From Bryobacteraceae bacterium (GTDB lineage Bacteria > Acidobacteriota > Terriglobia > Bryobacterales > Bryobacteraceae): a stretch of 18,186 nt of DNA. The translations under genes were made by a program, and so were the position numbers. Under the pieces are notes generated by a model. That model was not told the DNA's origin and made no database searches. It saw nothing but the letters and a program-made list of their open reading frames with translations. This document shows positions 1-8,456 of the stretch, piece after piece. Numbering within the stretch: position 1 is the first letter of the stretch; every line of letters begins with the position of its first letter. The DNA lies in the NCBI GenBank assembly GCA_947456995.1, contig CANGVB010000007.1:1-18186 (forward strand). The letters run 5' to 3'.

Positions 1-1
1 A

Positions 2-838
2 ACTCAACTTCAGATCGCCGCTCGCATGGAAGAAGAGCGGCAGCGATTGGCTCAAACCAACAGCCCCGTCAGATTCGTGATCAGCACCGGAGACAACATC
101 TACAAAGGAGGCTCGCGGGACAGCGATTGGGAACGGAAATTCTTCGCTCCTTATCAGGCCACCCTCAATTCGATTCCCTTCTATGCCGTGCTCGGCAATC
201 ACGACGGCAACGAAAGCGCAGCCTCCGCAGATCTGCCGGCCTATTTAGATAACTTCTTCAGCCCTCCAGGACAAATGACGCGCTGGTACCACTTCCAGTA
301 CGGAGGATTCGCAGAGTTCTTCGCCCTCGACTCCACAACCAATCAACACCCGTCGGCAACGTCTCCGGCATACCTCGAATCAGGCGAACAAAGCCAGTGG
401 CTCAAGCGACAACTGGCCAACAAGCCACTCGATTGGCGCATCGCCGTCATGCATCACCCCATCTTCACCGCAGGGCCCAACCACCCGCCCGCCATGCCAA
501 AGCTCCGGCACTGGTTCGAAGACTTCCGCAAACACGGTGTCTCCGCCATCTTTGCCGGTCACGAACACAACCTGCAGATATCAGAACGCAACCCGGCAAC
601 CGCTAACATGCAGTTTGTTGTTTCCGGTGCCGGCGGAGAGTTGCGGAGATCCAGCGTCCGAAAGCAAATGAAGATGAGAAGCATCGCCGGATGGGCCCCA
701 CAGGCGCACTTCTTGCTGGTCCAGATCGAAGGGGATGCGATGACGATCCTTCCAATCGGCACCGATCCAATCAACCTTCAGAATCCATCTGGAGCAAGCA
801 TCCCTCTACCCATCCGCGTCCCAAGACGAGTCAATTAA
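2..838 (+). CDS. Purple acid phosphatase-like metallophosphoesterase (5' partial)
   Basis: Calcineurin-like metallophosphoesterase, closest in pattern to tartrate-resistant/purple acid phosphatases, which hydrolyse phosphomonoesters at a two-metal centre. The frame is open to the window edge, so the true start and the first metal motif (the DxG/DxH block) lie upstream; the first in-window ATG at 26 is probably internal. Counting residues from that ATG, the visible motifs are GDNIY (22-26), GNHD (57-60), the paired histidines of MHHP (143-144) and GHEH (178-181), in the family order and spacing. All later metal ligands are therefore present. The signal peptide, if any, is outside the window, so location is unknown; relatives are usually exported. 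The stop codon overlaps the stop of the convergent proline-rich gene by 4 bases. Family call is firm; physiological substrate is unknown. Confidence 0.9.
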   Translation, partial: TQLQIAARMEEERQRLAQTNSPVRFVISTGDNIYKGGSRDSDWERKFFAPYQATLNSIPFYAVLGNHDGNESAASADLPAYLDNFFSPPGQMTRWYHFQYGGFAEFFALDSTTNQHPSATSPAYLESGEQSQWLKRQLANKPLDWRIAVMHHPIFTAGPNHPPAMPKLRHWFEDFRKHGVSAIFAGHEHNLQISERNPATANMQFVVSGAGGELRRSSVRKQMKMRSIAGWAPQAHFLLVQIEGDAMTILPIGTDPINLQNPSGASIPLPIRVPRRVN

Positions 839-1689
839 GTCGCCTGATTGGAAGGCCAGCTCGCCCTCAGCGATCCCTTCGATACAAGATCGATCGCATT
901 GTTTGAGGTCGCCATGTCAAAGTTCTGGCTCTCAAGCCGGTAGATCTCAAGAACACTCTGTGTGGCCGAGAATGGATCGGAGGCACCACGAGCCGCATTC
1001 AGCTGGCTAGCCAGCACAGAAGCCTCAATCATCTGCCCACTTGGCATCTTGATGTACTGGTCTCGCTGCGAAGTGCCAAACGTTTCGAAAGGCCCATTCA
1101 CCAAAGTCCCACCCATCAACTGGGCAAGCTGCTTACCGCTTTCGGCACTTACATTCCCCACCGCACGCGGCACAAACTCAGGTTTCCCGCTAGAACCATT
1201 CGCCCAACGGATGTCCACGTTATCAATAGCAAATGGAGTGCTGCGACTCAAATTGTGCATCATCAAATTGGCGTAGCTGCCTGTATTGGAATCAAGCCAA
1301 CTTTGCTGCATGCTGTTGATCTTCACCGGTGCCGTCGGCCCGGGCACTGGTGTTGTTTGTACAGGCGGGCTGGGGCTTCGTGGTGGTGTTGGGGGTGTCC
1401 GTCCAATACCATTAGCGGCAGAGTTTTGCCGCGTTGCCGCAGACTTGGCACCAATCGCCGACAAAATACTGTCATTCGAAGTGGGTCTGGCCACTGGTTC
1501 ATTTTTGGACAAAACTTGCGGCGTCAGTCCCACTTTGGAACTGGCCAGACTACCCTGAAAACTCTTTACTGGTGCAGGATTGCCCTTTTTGGCCGCAATA
1601 TCACCAAGCGCACGCCGTCCACTGCGGCCGGCATATTGCTCTCCCGCAACAGATTGAATCGTGGGTCGAAATGAGGAGATTTCCTTCAT
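835..1689 (-). CDS. Hypothetical proline-rich protein, 284 aa
   Basis: I do not recognise this protein. The N-terminal 95 residues are rich in Ser, Ala, Lys and Arg and look disordered. A Pro/Thr/Ser-rich linker spans residues 98-122 (TPPTPPRSPSPP and similar). The C-terminal 160 residues look folded, with several hydrophobic/polar alternations and a stretch around residues 213-235 (KMPSGQMIEASVLASQL). There is no signal peptide or membrane segment, so it is cytoplasmic or uses a leaderless export route. The ATG at 1689 has an AAGG nine bases upstream and a closer GAGGG. Shorter open frames exist on the opposite strand, but this is the longest and fits cleanly between neighbours: its stop overlaps that of the phosphatase by 4 bases, and it diverges from the deacetylase across 63 bases. 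It is likely real but without functional evidence. Confidence 0.62.
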   Translation of the reverse strand: MKEISSFRPTIQSVAGEQYAGRSGRRALGDIAAKKGNPAPVKSFQGSLASSKVGLTPQVLSKNEPVARPTSNDSILSAIGAKSAATRQNSAANGIGRTPPTPPRSPSPPVQTTPVPGPTAPVKINSMQQSWLDSNTGSYANLMMHNLSRSTPFAIDNVDIRWANGSSGKPEFVPRAVGNVSAESGKQLAQLMGGTLVNGPFETFGTSQRDQYIKMPSGQMIEASVLASQLNAARGASDPFSATQSVLEIYRLESQNFDMATSNNAIDLVSKGSLRASWPSNQAT

Positions 1690-1752
1690 GCCCTCAAACC
1701 TTGCAACTCACATGCCAAACTCCCCCAATGCAAGCGCGAGATAATCAAGAAC

Positions 1753-2649
1753 ATGTTGCGTCGCAATTTCATCACCTTCGCCGGAGCCGCCCTCGCCGCC
1801 AATGCACAACCAGCCCCCGCCAAGCGCCTCATCGTTCACGCCGATGACGCCGGCATGTGCCACTCCGCCAATATCGCCACCAGCGAAGCCATGGAGAAAG
1901 GCCTTGTCACCTCGGCCAGCGTGATGATGCCCTGCCCCTGGGTTCAGGAATTCTGCGATTGGGCAAAAAAGAATCCCACCATGGACCTGGGCGTCCATCT
2001 CACCCTCACCAGCGAATGGAAGTATTTCCGCTGGCGCCCTGTTGCTTCCATCGACAAAGTCAAAGGCCTGATCGACAGCGAAGGCTACATGTGGCGCGAC
2101 GTCCGGTCTTCAGCCACCAATGCCAGCCCGGCAGAAATCGAAATCGAGCTGCGCGCACAAATCGAACGCGCCCGCGCCTATGGCCTCAAGTTTACCCACC
2201 TCGACACCCACATGGGCACCCTCTACGCCCGTCCCGATTTCTTTAACGTCTACACTCGCCTCGCCAAAGAATATGGCGTCCCCTGCATGCTTCCCAAGCC
2301 TCTCAAAGTGAGTGAAGCCGAGCTCAAGGGCTACCCAATTACCCTCGACATGCTCCGCGAAAAGCAAAGCCAGGGCTTTGCGATGCTCGACCGCCTCGTC
2401 ACCGGAGTCCCCGGCAAAAACTACGCCGAGCGCCGCATCAGCTACCGTGATTTCATCAGCAAGCTCGAACCCGGCGTCACCAAGCTCATCATCCACCTCG
2501 CCAAAGACGACGCAGAAATCCGTGCCATCAGCAACTCCTGGGAATACCGCTGGGCCGACTACCAGTTCTGGACCAGCAATGAAGCCAAAGAACTCCTCGC
2601 CCAGCACAACGTCGAGTTATTTACCTACAGGCAACTCGCGCAAGCTTGA
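1753..2649 (+). CDS. ChbG/YdjC-family carbohydrate deacetylase, probably exported
   Basis: 298-residue member of the YdjC/ChbG/HpnK family, metal-dependent enzymes that remove N-acetyl or related groups from sugars such as chitooligosaccharides or hopanoid glycosides. Residues 1-23 form a short leader with a twin-arginine-like start (MLRRNFITFAG) and Ala-rich cleavage region, suggesting Tat export, whereas E. coli ChbG is cytoplasmic. The family metal and catalytic positions are visible: the Asp pair in HADDAG (31-32), His in DLGVHLTL (82), the HLDTH motif (149-153), and the C-terminal YRWADYQFW block (about 265-273). Length matches the family. The start codon is ATG, with only a weak upstream purine run (GAG). 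The last 33 bases overlap the 3' end of the convergent acyltransferase gene. Substrate cannot be told from the sequence; the neighbouring acyltransferase hints at glycan modification. Confidence 0.9.
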   Translation: MLRRNFITFAGAALAANAQPAPAKRLIVHADDAGMCHSANIATSEAMEKGLVTSASVMMPCPWVQEFCDWAKKNPTMDLGVHLTLTSEWKYFRWRPVASIDKVKGLIDSEGYMWRDVRSSATNASPAEIEIELRAQIERARAYGLKFTHLDTHMGTLYARPDFFNVYTRLAKEYGVPCMLPKPLKVSEAELKGYPITLDMLREKQSQGFAMLDRLVTGVPGKNYAERRISYRDFISKLEPGVTKLIIHLAKDDAEIRAISNSWEYRWADYQFWTSNEAKELLAQHNVELFTYRQLAQA

Positions 2650-3738
2650 AGACGGGCTCCACCGCGGGCATTCCAGCAGTTGATAACTGAATTCGGCCAC
2701 AACAGAGCTAACTGCCAGGCATATCAGAAGCATCAACGTGCTTGTAAACCAATGGCTGAAAATACCGGGCTCGTTCGCGACACAGGCAAGCACAAAGAGC
2801 TTGGTCACCGCTCCATGCAAAAGGTAGAAAGAATACCCGCGTCTCCCAATGAAGTTGAGTGCTCTCAGTGGCAATGCCTGAAAATTAACCTTCACAATCT
2901 GGCTCCAATAAATCGAGAGGATGGCCAGCGACGATACCGCACCAAGTCCGCAAAAAAAGTACAACACTTTCCCCAACTGCCCAGTTTCAGATTCAAGTGT
3001 AAATCGAATACTCAAGAAGGCAAGTCCCAGCGCAAACACTCGAAGGAGAGACCAGAGACTCGTCAGCGCTGCGCGATCACTCATCACCAGTTCCGCCAGA
3101 ATGCATCCAGCCGGGATGTAGCAGACCCGGATCATTGGCAAGCCAGTCAGGACATTCAGCGCCAGACACACTGCCAACACAAGAACCCAAAGCTTCAACA
3201 ATCCTGCTCCTCTTCCCCACCAAATCGCAAGTAGAGGAACAAGGCAATAGCCAGCGACGATGTAGCTCAACGTCCAGCTCACCGTCAGTAAGGGCCGGCT
3301 AGGAAACAGTCCCGGCCAAAGCAGCAATTGCTGTAAGTAGTAGGAGGCCAAGCTCTGCCCACCATGATCCTTGGCAAAGACCGGAAACACCAGGACAAAC
3401 ACCCCAGTCAAGCCAACAATGGCGGTATACGGGACAAAGATCCTTAGGATCCTGCGCTTGAGAAATTCCCGGTAGGAAAACGAGGGGCTCGAAAGGCTTT
3501 TGCTAATCAGGAACCCGCTGAGCATCAACAACAAATTTGTTCCAACGCTGCCAAGTTTCAAAGCAAGGGATTCAAGGCACTCCCAGGCAAAATTCCCTGA
3601 GGTGTGATGAGCCGTCATTCCTGCATAGTGGAAGACGAAAACCATGCATGCGGCAAAGCCGCGCAACAGGTCAAGTCCTTCCCATCGCCGCGCAGAACCA
3701 GCTTCAAAAAAGGGCTCAATGGAATGGAAACGATTCAT
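2617..3738 (-). CDS. Membrane acyltransferase 3 family protein (OafA/YrhL-like)
   Basis: 373-residue polytopic membrane protein of the acyltransferase-3 family, which moves acyl groups (often acetyl) from the cytoplasm onto sugars of lipopolysaccharide, exopolysaccharide, peptidoglycan or small molecules. The diagnostic N-terminal block reads GLDLLRGFAACMVFVFHY (about residues 21-38), containing the family's LRG.AA motif and the essential His at 37. About ten hydrophobic segments follow, ending near residue 360 with a short polar tail. No C-terminal SGNH domain is present. The ATG at 3738 lacks a good Shine-Dalgarno site, so the start is less secure than the family call. It lies 109 bases after the yprB-like gene on the same strand, and could be read through from that operon or have its own promoter; I see no convincing terminator between them. 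The 3' end overlaps the deacetylase gene. Confidence 0.88.
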   Translation of the reverse strand: MNRFHSIEPFFEAGSARRWEGLDLLRGFAACMVFVFHYAGMTAHHTSGNFAWECLESLALKLGSVGTNLLLMLSGFLISKSLSSPSFSYREFLKRRILRIFVPYTAIVGLTGVFVLVFPVFAKDHGGQSLASYYLQQLLLWPGLFPSRPLLTVSWTLSYIVAGYCLVPLLAIWWGRGAGLLKLWVLVLAVCLALNVLTGLPMIRVCYIPAGCILAELVMSDRAALTSLWSLLRVFALGLAFLSIRFTLESETGQLGKVLYFFCGLGAVSSLAILSIYWSQIVKVNFQALPLRALNFIGRRGYSFYLLHGAVTKLFVLACVANEPGIFSHWFTSTLMLLICLAVSSVVAEFSYQLLECPRWSPSSSLRELPVGK

Positions 3739-3847
3739 GGTCGGATAGATGGCAAACCGCCACTTCTTACCCTAAACCGGACCAGCGCAAAATTACCTGA
3801 AAATCCTTTGCCTAAGTGATAAAAGGCATGCCAGTTTAGATCGAACC

Positions 3848-5026
3848 TTAGAGCAGCCGCCCGGCTCGCGAAGCAGCAATCTTACGGTGCAATCGTTCTT
3901 GCCGGTGCAACAACTCAACACTCCGATGCCAGTTCAGTGCCTCACTGGCACACTCAAGAGCCATGAACAAATTCTTCTCTGTGTGTTCGTAATACTTTGC
4001 CAACTCGACAAGCGAATCCGCCCGGTACGGGTTCTTCGATTGAGCAAGGTCTGTCCAGATCGTCAACGCTTCGGCAATCCGGGATTGTTTCTTTTCGATC
4101 AGGCCAAGCTCCCACAAACATCGAAACATCAACTCATCACTCATCTGCGCCTCAATGGCCCGACGATAAAGCACTGCCGCCTCATCCAGCCGCTCCTGAG
4201 CCGCCAGCCATCGGGCAAGCCCACTCAATTCCGCACCATGCTTCAAATCACAAGCCAGCGGATCATCAAAAGCAACAGGAATCACACCAGCCAAAAAAGC
4301 CAGCGACAGAATGTCCAGCGCATTGTGCTCAAGCACTGCCTTCAAACGATCCGCCCGCCCGGTTCGCAGAAAGTCAAAGTACAACTGAGGGATCAGTTCC
4401 CCAGGCACATCGCCCACCCGCTCGTGCCCCAGAATCTGCCTCTCCAACTCCACCAACCGGCAGGATTCAAACCTCAGCTTCCACAATCGCCTCGCCCCAT
4501 AGAGTAGGTCCAGATGCTCCAGCCGGGAAAACGGCGCCTTCTGCCGCGACAGCGTGTAGCGAGTCTCAAGCAACGGCTGGTCATAGCTGCGCCCGTTATA
4601 ACTCACTAAAGTATCGAAGTCAGCAAGATACACAGCCAGCGAATGCAAAGCACTGGCTTCTTCCCCATGCTCACGAATAAACCACTGCTTGAGCACAAAC
4701 CCATCGCGAGTCACACTAGCAGCGCCAATCAGAAATGCCAGCGTACCAGCCCCACCCGCAAGCCCGGTAGTCTCCGTATCCAGATAAGTCCAGCGTCGCC
4801 CCTCTAGCCCCTGCAGCCGCTCGACAAACACATTCCCGTGCTGGTAATCATTCGGGTAGAAGCGCTCCACCTCAAGATGTCGCCCCAGTTCTGTTTCAAC
4901 TTCCACCCCGCCCAGGCACGACGCGTCCAGCACACGCGGCGCCTCTTCCGAGGCAACAAATCGCGCGTCCACCTTCTCCATGCGCTTGCGCAATAAAGCA
5001 AGCTGCGCCTGAAGTGCAGTTTCCAA
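3848..5026 (-). CDS. YprB-type RNase H-like exonuclease-fold protein with TPR-like C-terminus
   Basis: 392-residue protein of the YprB RNase H-like family (DEDD-type exonuclease fold, Pfam RNase_H_2), expected to bind two metals and act on nucleic acid; activity is not characterised for most members. Acidic motifs stand in order: DTET (D83, E85), YNGRSYD (144-149), HLDLL (D173) and HNALD (H234, D238), so the catalytic set appears complete and of the DEDDh kind. Residues about 268-365 form three helical TPR-like repeats, suggesting a partner-binding tail. The start is TTG at 5026, 18 bases after the lipA stop, with a weak GAGAT upstream; an in-frame ATG at 4981 (residue 16) is an alternative but has no Shine-Dalgarno. 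It is last in the ABC-ftcD-lipA run, so probably co-transcribed. Confidence 0.85.
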   Translation of the reverse strand: METALQAQLALLRKRMEKVDARFVASEEAPRVLDASCLGGVEVETELGRHLEVERFYPNDYQHGNVFVERLQGLEGRRWTYLDTETTGLAGGAGTLAFLIGAASVTRDGFVLKQWFIREHGEEASALHSLAVYLADFDTLVSYNGRSYDQPLLETRYTLSRQKAPFSRLEHLDLLYGARRLWKLRFESCRLVELERQILGHERVGDVPGELIPQLYFDFLRTGRADRLKAVLEHNALDILSLAFLAGVIPVAFDDPLACDLKHGAELSGLARWLAAQERLDEAAVLYRRAIEAQMSDELMFRCLWELGLIEKKQSRIAEALTIWTDLAQSKNPYRADSLVELAKYYEHTEKNLFMALECASEALNWHRSVELLHRQERLHRKIAASRAGRLL

Positions 5027-5044
5027 TTTTCGTGATCTCTTCGC

Positions 5045-5914
5045 CTATTTTACGGCTTCGTCAGCGTGATAGCTAGAGCGAACTAGCGGTCCGCTCTCCA
5101 CATGCCGGAAACCCAGCTCAACCCCATACGCTTTAAGCGCAGCAAAATCCTCAACCGGCACATACCGCACAATCGGTAAATGCTTCACCGAAGGCCGTAA
5201 ATACTGGCCCAGCGTAAGAATATCGACATGGTGCTCACGCAGCATCCGCATCGCTTCGCGCACCTCATCAAGCGTCTCTCCCAAACCCAGCATCAGCCCG
5301 GACTTCGTCGGCGTCTCCGGGCTCTTCTGCTTCACATAGGCCAGCATCTCAAGACTCCGCTCAAAGCGAGCCCCCAGACGCACTTGCTTATACAACCGAG
5401 GCACTGTCTCCGTATTGTGATTCAACACATCTGGCCGGGCATCGAGCACAATATCCATCGCCTCATGTGAGCCCTGAAAATCAGGCACCAGCACTTCCAC
5501 ACCACACCCAGGCACACGCTCCCGAATCGCGCGAATGGTAGCGGCAAAAATCCCCGCCCCTCCATCGGGCTGATCGTCGCGATTCACGCTCGTAATCACA
5601 GCAAATTTCAACCCCATCCGGAACACAGCTTCAGCCACCCGGCGCGGTTCATCCTCATCCACTGCCAGCGGCGCACCCTTCTGCACCGCGCAGAATCCGC
5701 AACGCCGAGTACACAGGTTCCCCAGAATCATGAAGGTCGCCGTCCGCCGGTTCCAGCAGTCTCCGATATTCGGGCATGCTGCACTCTCACAAACCGTGTG
5801 CAGCTTCAGCTCGGTTACCAACTGCTTCAGATCCCGGTAATTCTCACCAACCGGGGCCGGGGCCTTCAGCCACTCCGGGCGCTTCGACTTTGCAGACTCT
5901 ATCGATACAAGCAC
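5045..5914 (-). CDS. lipA: Lipoyl synthase
   Basis: Radical SAM enzyme that inserts two sulfur atoms into protein-bound octanoyl groups to make lipoyl cofactor for pyruvate and 2-oxoglutarate dehydrogenases and the glycine cleavage system. The 289-residue length is normal. Both cysteine sets are intact: C42, C47, C53 (CX4CX5C, auxiliary cluster consumed as sulfur donor) and C68, C72, C75 (CX3CX2C, SAM-binding cluster). The C-terminal RSSYHA motif (279-284), whose serine ligates the auxiliary cluster, is present. GTG start at 5914 overlaps the preceding ftcD stop by one base (TAGTG), implying translational coupling. No lipB or lipoyl-domain gene is in the window; octanoyl transfer must be supplied elsewhere. 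The call is very secure. Confidence 0.97.
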   Translation of the reverse strand: MLVSIESAKSKRPEWLKAPAPVGENYRDLKQLVTELKLHTVCESAACPNIGDCWNRRTATFMILGNLCTRRCGFCAVQKGAPLAVDEDEPRRVAEAVFRMGLKFAVITSVNRDDQPDGGAGIFAATIRAIRERVPGCGVEVLVPDFQGSHEAMDIVLDARPDVLNHNTETVPRLYKQVRLGARFERSLEMLAYVKQKSPETPTKSGLMLGLGETLDEVREAMRMLREHHVDILTLGQYLRPSVKHLPIVRYVPVEDFAALKAYGVELGFRHVESGPLVRSSYHADEAVK

Positions 5915-6828
5915 TATGACTCCAGTTTAGCTTCGAGCGAGTTCTCCAGCACCGAATCCTTACGGAACCGTTCGAATCGCAGCGCCGCAGCAAACCCGGC
6001 TTCCACCGCCGCCCTCGGAATAAACCCAATCAGTTCACTCCCCGCTACCTCCACCCCAAAGCCTGCCGCCTCACGCACCACAGCAGCAAACACCTCATGC
6101 AACGGAGTCACCTCAAAGTCAGTCAGGTTGATCGACACCTGTGCCTGTCCACGCGAGTGCAACATCATCCCCATCGCCTTCACATGTGGCATCCCGCCAG
6201 AACTGGCCCGGATCTTCTTCGCAATCGCCTTGGCCACCTCCAACCGCTCCGTATTGAGGTTCACGTTATACGCAATCAGAAACTTACGAGCCCCCACCAC
6301 GCAGGCCCCTGCCGTAGGATGCAACTGGCCATTGCCAAGATCAGGCGCACGCTCGCTGCTAGTCTTCAGCTCCTCTAACAAACCTTCAAACTGCCCTCGG
6401 CGTATATTCTCCAGACGTTCCCGTCCCGCCACCCTGGCTGCCGCCTCATAAAGATAAACAGGCACCCCATACCGCTGCCAAATCTGCTCTCCAGCCCGCA
6501 CTGCAAGCTCCGCACATTCCACCAGACTGATCCCTCGCACCGGCACAAACGGCACCACGTCGGCCGCACCAATCCGCGGATGCTCCCCTTGCTGCTGCCT
6601 CAGATCAATGCGCTCCACCGCCACACCAACTGCCCGAACAGCCGCCTCGCACACCGCCTCGGCTTCACCGGCCATCGTAAAGACACTCCGGTTGTGGTCG
6701 GCATCCGCTTCCCGCCCTAACAGAGTCACGCCCGCCACACTCTCAATTGCTTCTTCAATCGCCAGCAATGTAGCCTCTTCGCGCCCCTCAGAGAAATTCG
6801 GGACACACTCAACAATGCGCTGCTTCAT
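5914..6828 (-). CDS. ftcD: Glutamate formimidoyltransferase (monofunctional)
   Basis: 304-residue formiminotransferase, catalysing transfer of the formimino group from N-formimino-glutamate (histidine breakdown) to tetrahydrofolate, EC 2.1.2.5. Recognised by the N-terminal ECVPNFSEGR block, DADHNRSVFTMAG (43-53), GEHPRIGAADVVPFVPV (81-97) with His83 at the position of the catalytic histidine of the mammalian enzyme, and VGARKFLIAYNVNLNT further on. The cyclodeaminase domain that makes mammalian FTCD bifunctional is absent, as in many bacteria; no fchA is nearby, nor other hut genes. The ATG at 6828 overlaps the permease stop in an ATGA junction, and the gene ends overlapping the lipA GTG, so it sits within a coupled operon. 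An AGGGGAGGGG run lies about 11 bases upstream of the start. A folate role in other one-carbon traffic cannot be excluded. Confidence 0.94.
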   Translation of the reverse strand: MKQRIVECVPNFSEGREEATLLAIEEAIESVAGVTLLGREADADHNRSVFTMAGEAEAVCEAAVRAVGVAVERIDLRQQQGEHPRIGAADVVPFVPVRGISLVECAELAVRAGEQIWQRYGVPVYLYEAAARVAGRERLENIRRGQFEGLLEELKTSSERAPDLGNGQLHPTAGACVVGARKFLIAYNVNLNTERLEVAKAIAKKIRASSGGMPHVKAMGMMLHSRGQAQVSINLTDFEVTPLHEVFAAVVREAAGFGVEVAGSELIGFIPRAAVEAGFAAALRFERFRKDSVLENSLEAKLES

Positions 6829-8456
6829 GACCCGATTGGCCCCTCCCCTTCAGACAGTGCAACCAGGATCTGCTCTTTCCGTTCCAGTGCTCCCTCCTCA
6901 GCCGTATCCATCGCTACCCAATAAAAGGCTAAGGCAAATCCAAAGGTAAGCAGCAGAACTCCATAGAATCCAAGTTGCGATTCAAACGCATACCGCGCCA
7001 TATAAGCGAGCCCGATCGGAATCCCCAGCAGCGGATACACCAGCAGCATCCACATCTGAAACTTGCTGCCCCCGCGTGCACGCCACGACGTCTGAGGGTT
7101 GGCTGAACGAGGATAGTAAACAGTCCCCAGATTTCCCAAACCAGTGAAAAACACAGCCATTACGGTAGTTACGGCAAACGCCTCCACAATCTTGAGCCCA
7201 CTAATCGGTAGCCGCAAAGCCAGACAAACGACACTGATGATGATCAGTTCCAGAAAGATATAAACACTGGCGGTAATGTTCTTCGCAAGCAACACCGTGC
7301 GCACCTTTACAGGTGCGATCCAGTAGAATTGCGCCGCCGTCCGGTCAAAGCCAAAGCTGTTAAACAACGCAACCTCACCCAGCATCATCACCGAATACAC
7401 ACTGATCCAGGTCAGAAAGTTACTCTCCATCGCGCCACTCTGGCCCAATCCATTCCGGCCAAATGTCAGTGGCAGCCACACCACCAGCCCGAAGGTAAAT
7501 CCCATAAAAAAGACCAGGCGAAACCGTGAACTCCGGGCCAGAGTCTGCATCTCTTTCTCCACCAGTGCCGCCAGCGGATCAGCAAACAAATGCCGTGGCC
7601 AGCGAAACAGGATCGCCGTCCAGCCAGCCCCGCTCGTAGTTCCTCCGTGTCCCGATTGCGCTCTCGCCGCATCCACATCAAAGTGCAGGCTACGGTGAAA
7701 CTGCCAGCGTCCAAACCAGATCGCCGCAATCGTATAGACAACGATAAGCGAAAGATTAAGCACCGGCATCCGCCCCATAGCCAGCCCCGCTGCCGCCCCC
7801 CACGGAAACATCGATTGATTGAAGTTCATCAACGCCGACTTTACCCCGGCCGGCAAACCCATCATCGCGATCATCTGCGGACTCACCATCAAAATCACCA
7901 GCACCAGCACAGACAACTCTCGCAACCCTTTGCGCTCCATCAGCCGCCCCACCAGGTCCTTGATCCCGGCCGAGAGATACAGATTGAACACAACAAAAAG
8001 CAGAAGACTCGGCGGCGCCCAGCCAGGAATCTCCGGATTCCGCATCAACCCGACAAAGGCACCAGTCAACAGCAGCAGCACCTCCACTCCAGTCGATAGC
8101 CGCAGCAGCACCTCAATCAGAAAGAGCTGCCGCTCCGGCACCGGATACACCATCAACTTCCGCGTATCCAGCGACATACCGGTCGATGCGAGAAACACAG
8201 GCACAACCTGCCAGTACAAAAACGCAGCCAACAACCCAAACGTCAAAACGAATTCAAAACCAGCAAACTCACTAGGCTTCACATTACCCAGCAACACAGC
8301 CAGCCCAACGCCCCCACCTGCCAGCATCAGGTACCAGACCGCCATTACCACCGTCCCTACCCAGTAGCCACCCATCTGCGGCTTGCGGTAAAAATTCAAA
8401 ATGGTGCGCCACTGCGCCCAGAGTATCGCCGCTCCCGGCGTATCCATTAAAGCCAT
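6825..8456 (-). CDS. ABC exporter membrane protein (ABC-2-like)
   Basis: 543-residue membrane protein with about twelve hydrophobic segments (roughly residues 31-56, 67-90, 112-136, 150-166, 180-199, 233-249, 313-331, 347-366, 396-416, 427-445, 467-487, 497-514). The central hydrophilic region 250-310 separates two halves of about six segments each, the layout of two fused ABC-2-type permease halves. It is paired with the ATPase gene upstream, whose stop lies within its first codons, so the two form a transporter. Two starts are possible: ATG at 8456 (10-base overlap with the ATPase) or the fourth-codon ATG at 8447, which forms a TAATG stop/start junction; the second is equally plausible. The substrate is not evident. 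Half duplication and partner gene make the assignment good, but the precise subfamily is not recognised. Confidence 0.86.
   Translation of the reverse strand: MALMDTPGAAILWAQWRTILNFYRKPQMGGYWVGTVVMAVWYLMLAGGGVGLAVLLGNVKPSEFAGFEFVLTFGLLAAFLYWQVVPVFLASTGMSLDTRKLMVYPVPERQLFLIEVLLRLSTGVEVLLLLTGAFVGLMRNPEIPGWAPPSLLLFVVFNLYLSAGIKDLVGRLMERKGLRELSVLVLVILMVSPQMIAMMGLPAGVKSALMNFNQSMFPWGAAAGLAMGRMPVLNLSLIVVYTIAAIWFGRWQFHRSLHFDVDAARAQSGHGGTTSGAGWTAILFRWPRHLFADPLAALVEKEMQTLARSSRFRLVFFMGFTFGLVVWLPLTFGRNGLGQSGAMESNFLTWISVYSVMMLGEVALFNSFGFDRTAAQFYWIAPVKVRTVLLAKNITASVYIFLELIIISVVCLALRLPISGLKIVEAFAVTTVMAVFFTGLGNLGTVYYPRSANPQTSWRARGGSKFQMWMLLVYPLLGIPIGLAYMARYAFESQLGFYGVLLLTFGFALAFYWVAMDTAEEGALERKEQILVALSEGEGPIGS

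Noticed and set aside
1255..1847. Overlapping plus-strand open frames of 139, 90 and 137 codons opposite the proline-rich gene
   Set aside because: They are rich in Trp, Cys, His and Arg, overlap each other in different frames, and the last runs into the deacetylase gene; the minus-strand frame is longer and fits between neighbours.
3820..3840. GGCATGCC followed by TTTT on the minus strand after the yprB-like gene
   Set aside because: It is an eight-base palindrome without room for a loop, so it cannot form an intrinsic terminator hairpin; it is likely chance.
3997..4680. 227-codon plus-strand open frame opposite the yprB-like gene
   Set aside because: Composition is Pro/Ser/His-rich with no domain, and it mirrors a gene with a complete catalytic motif set on the minus strand.
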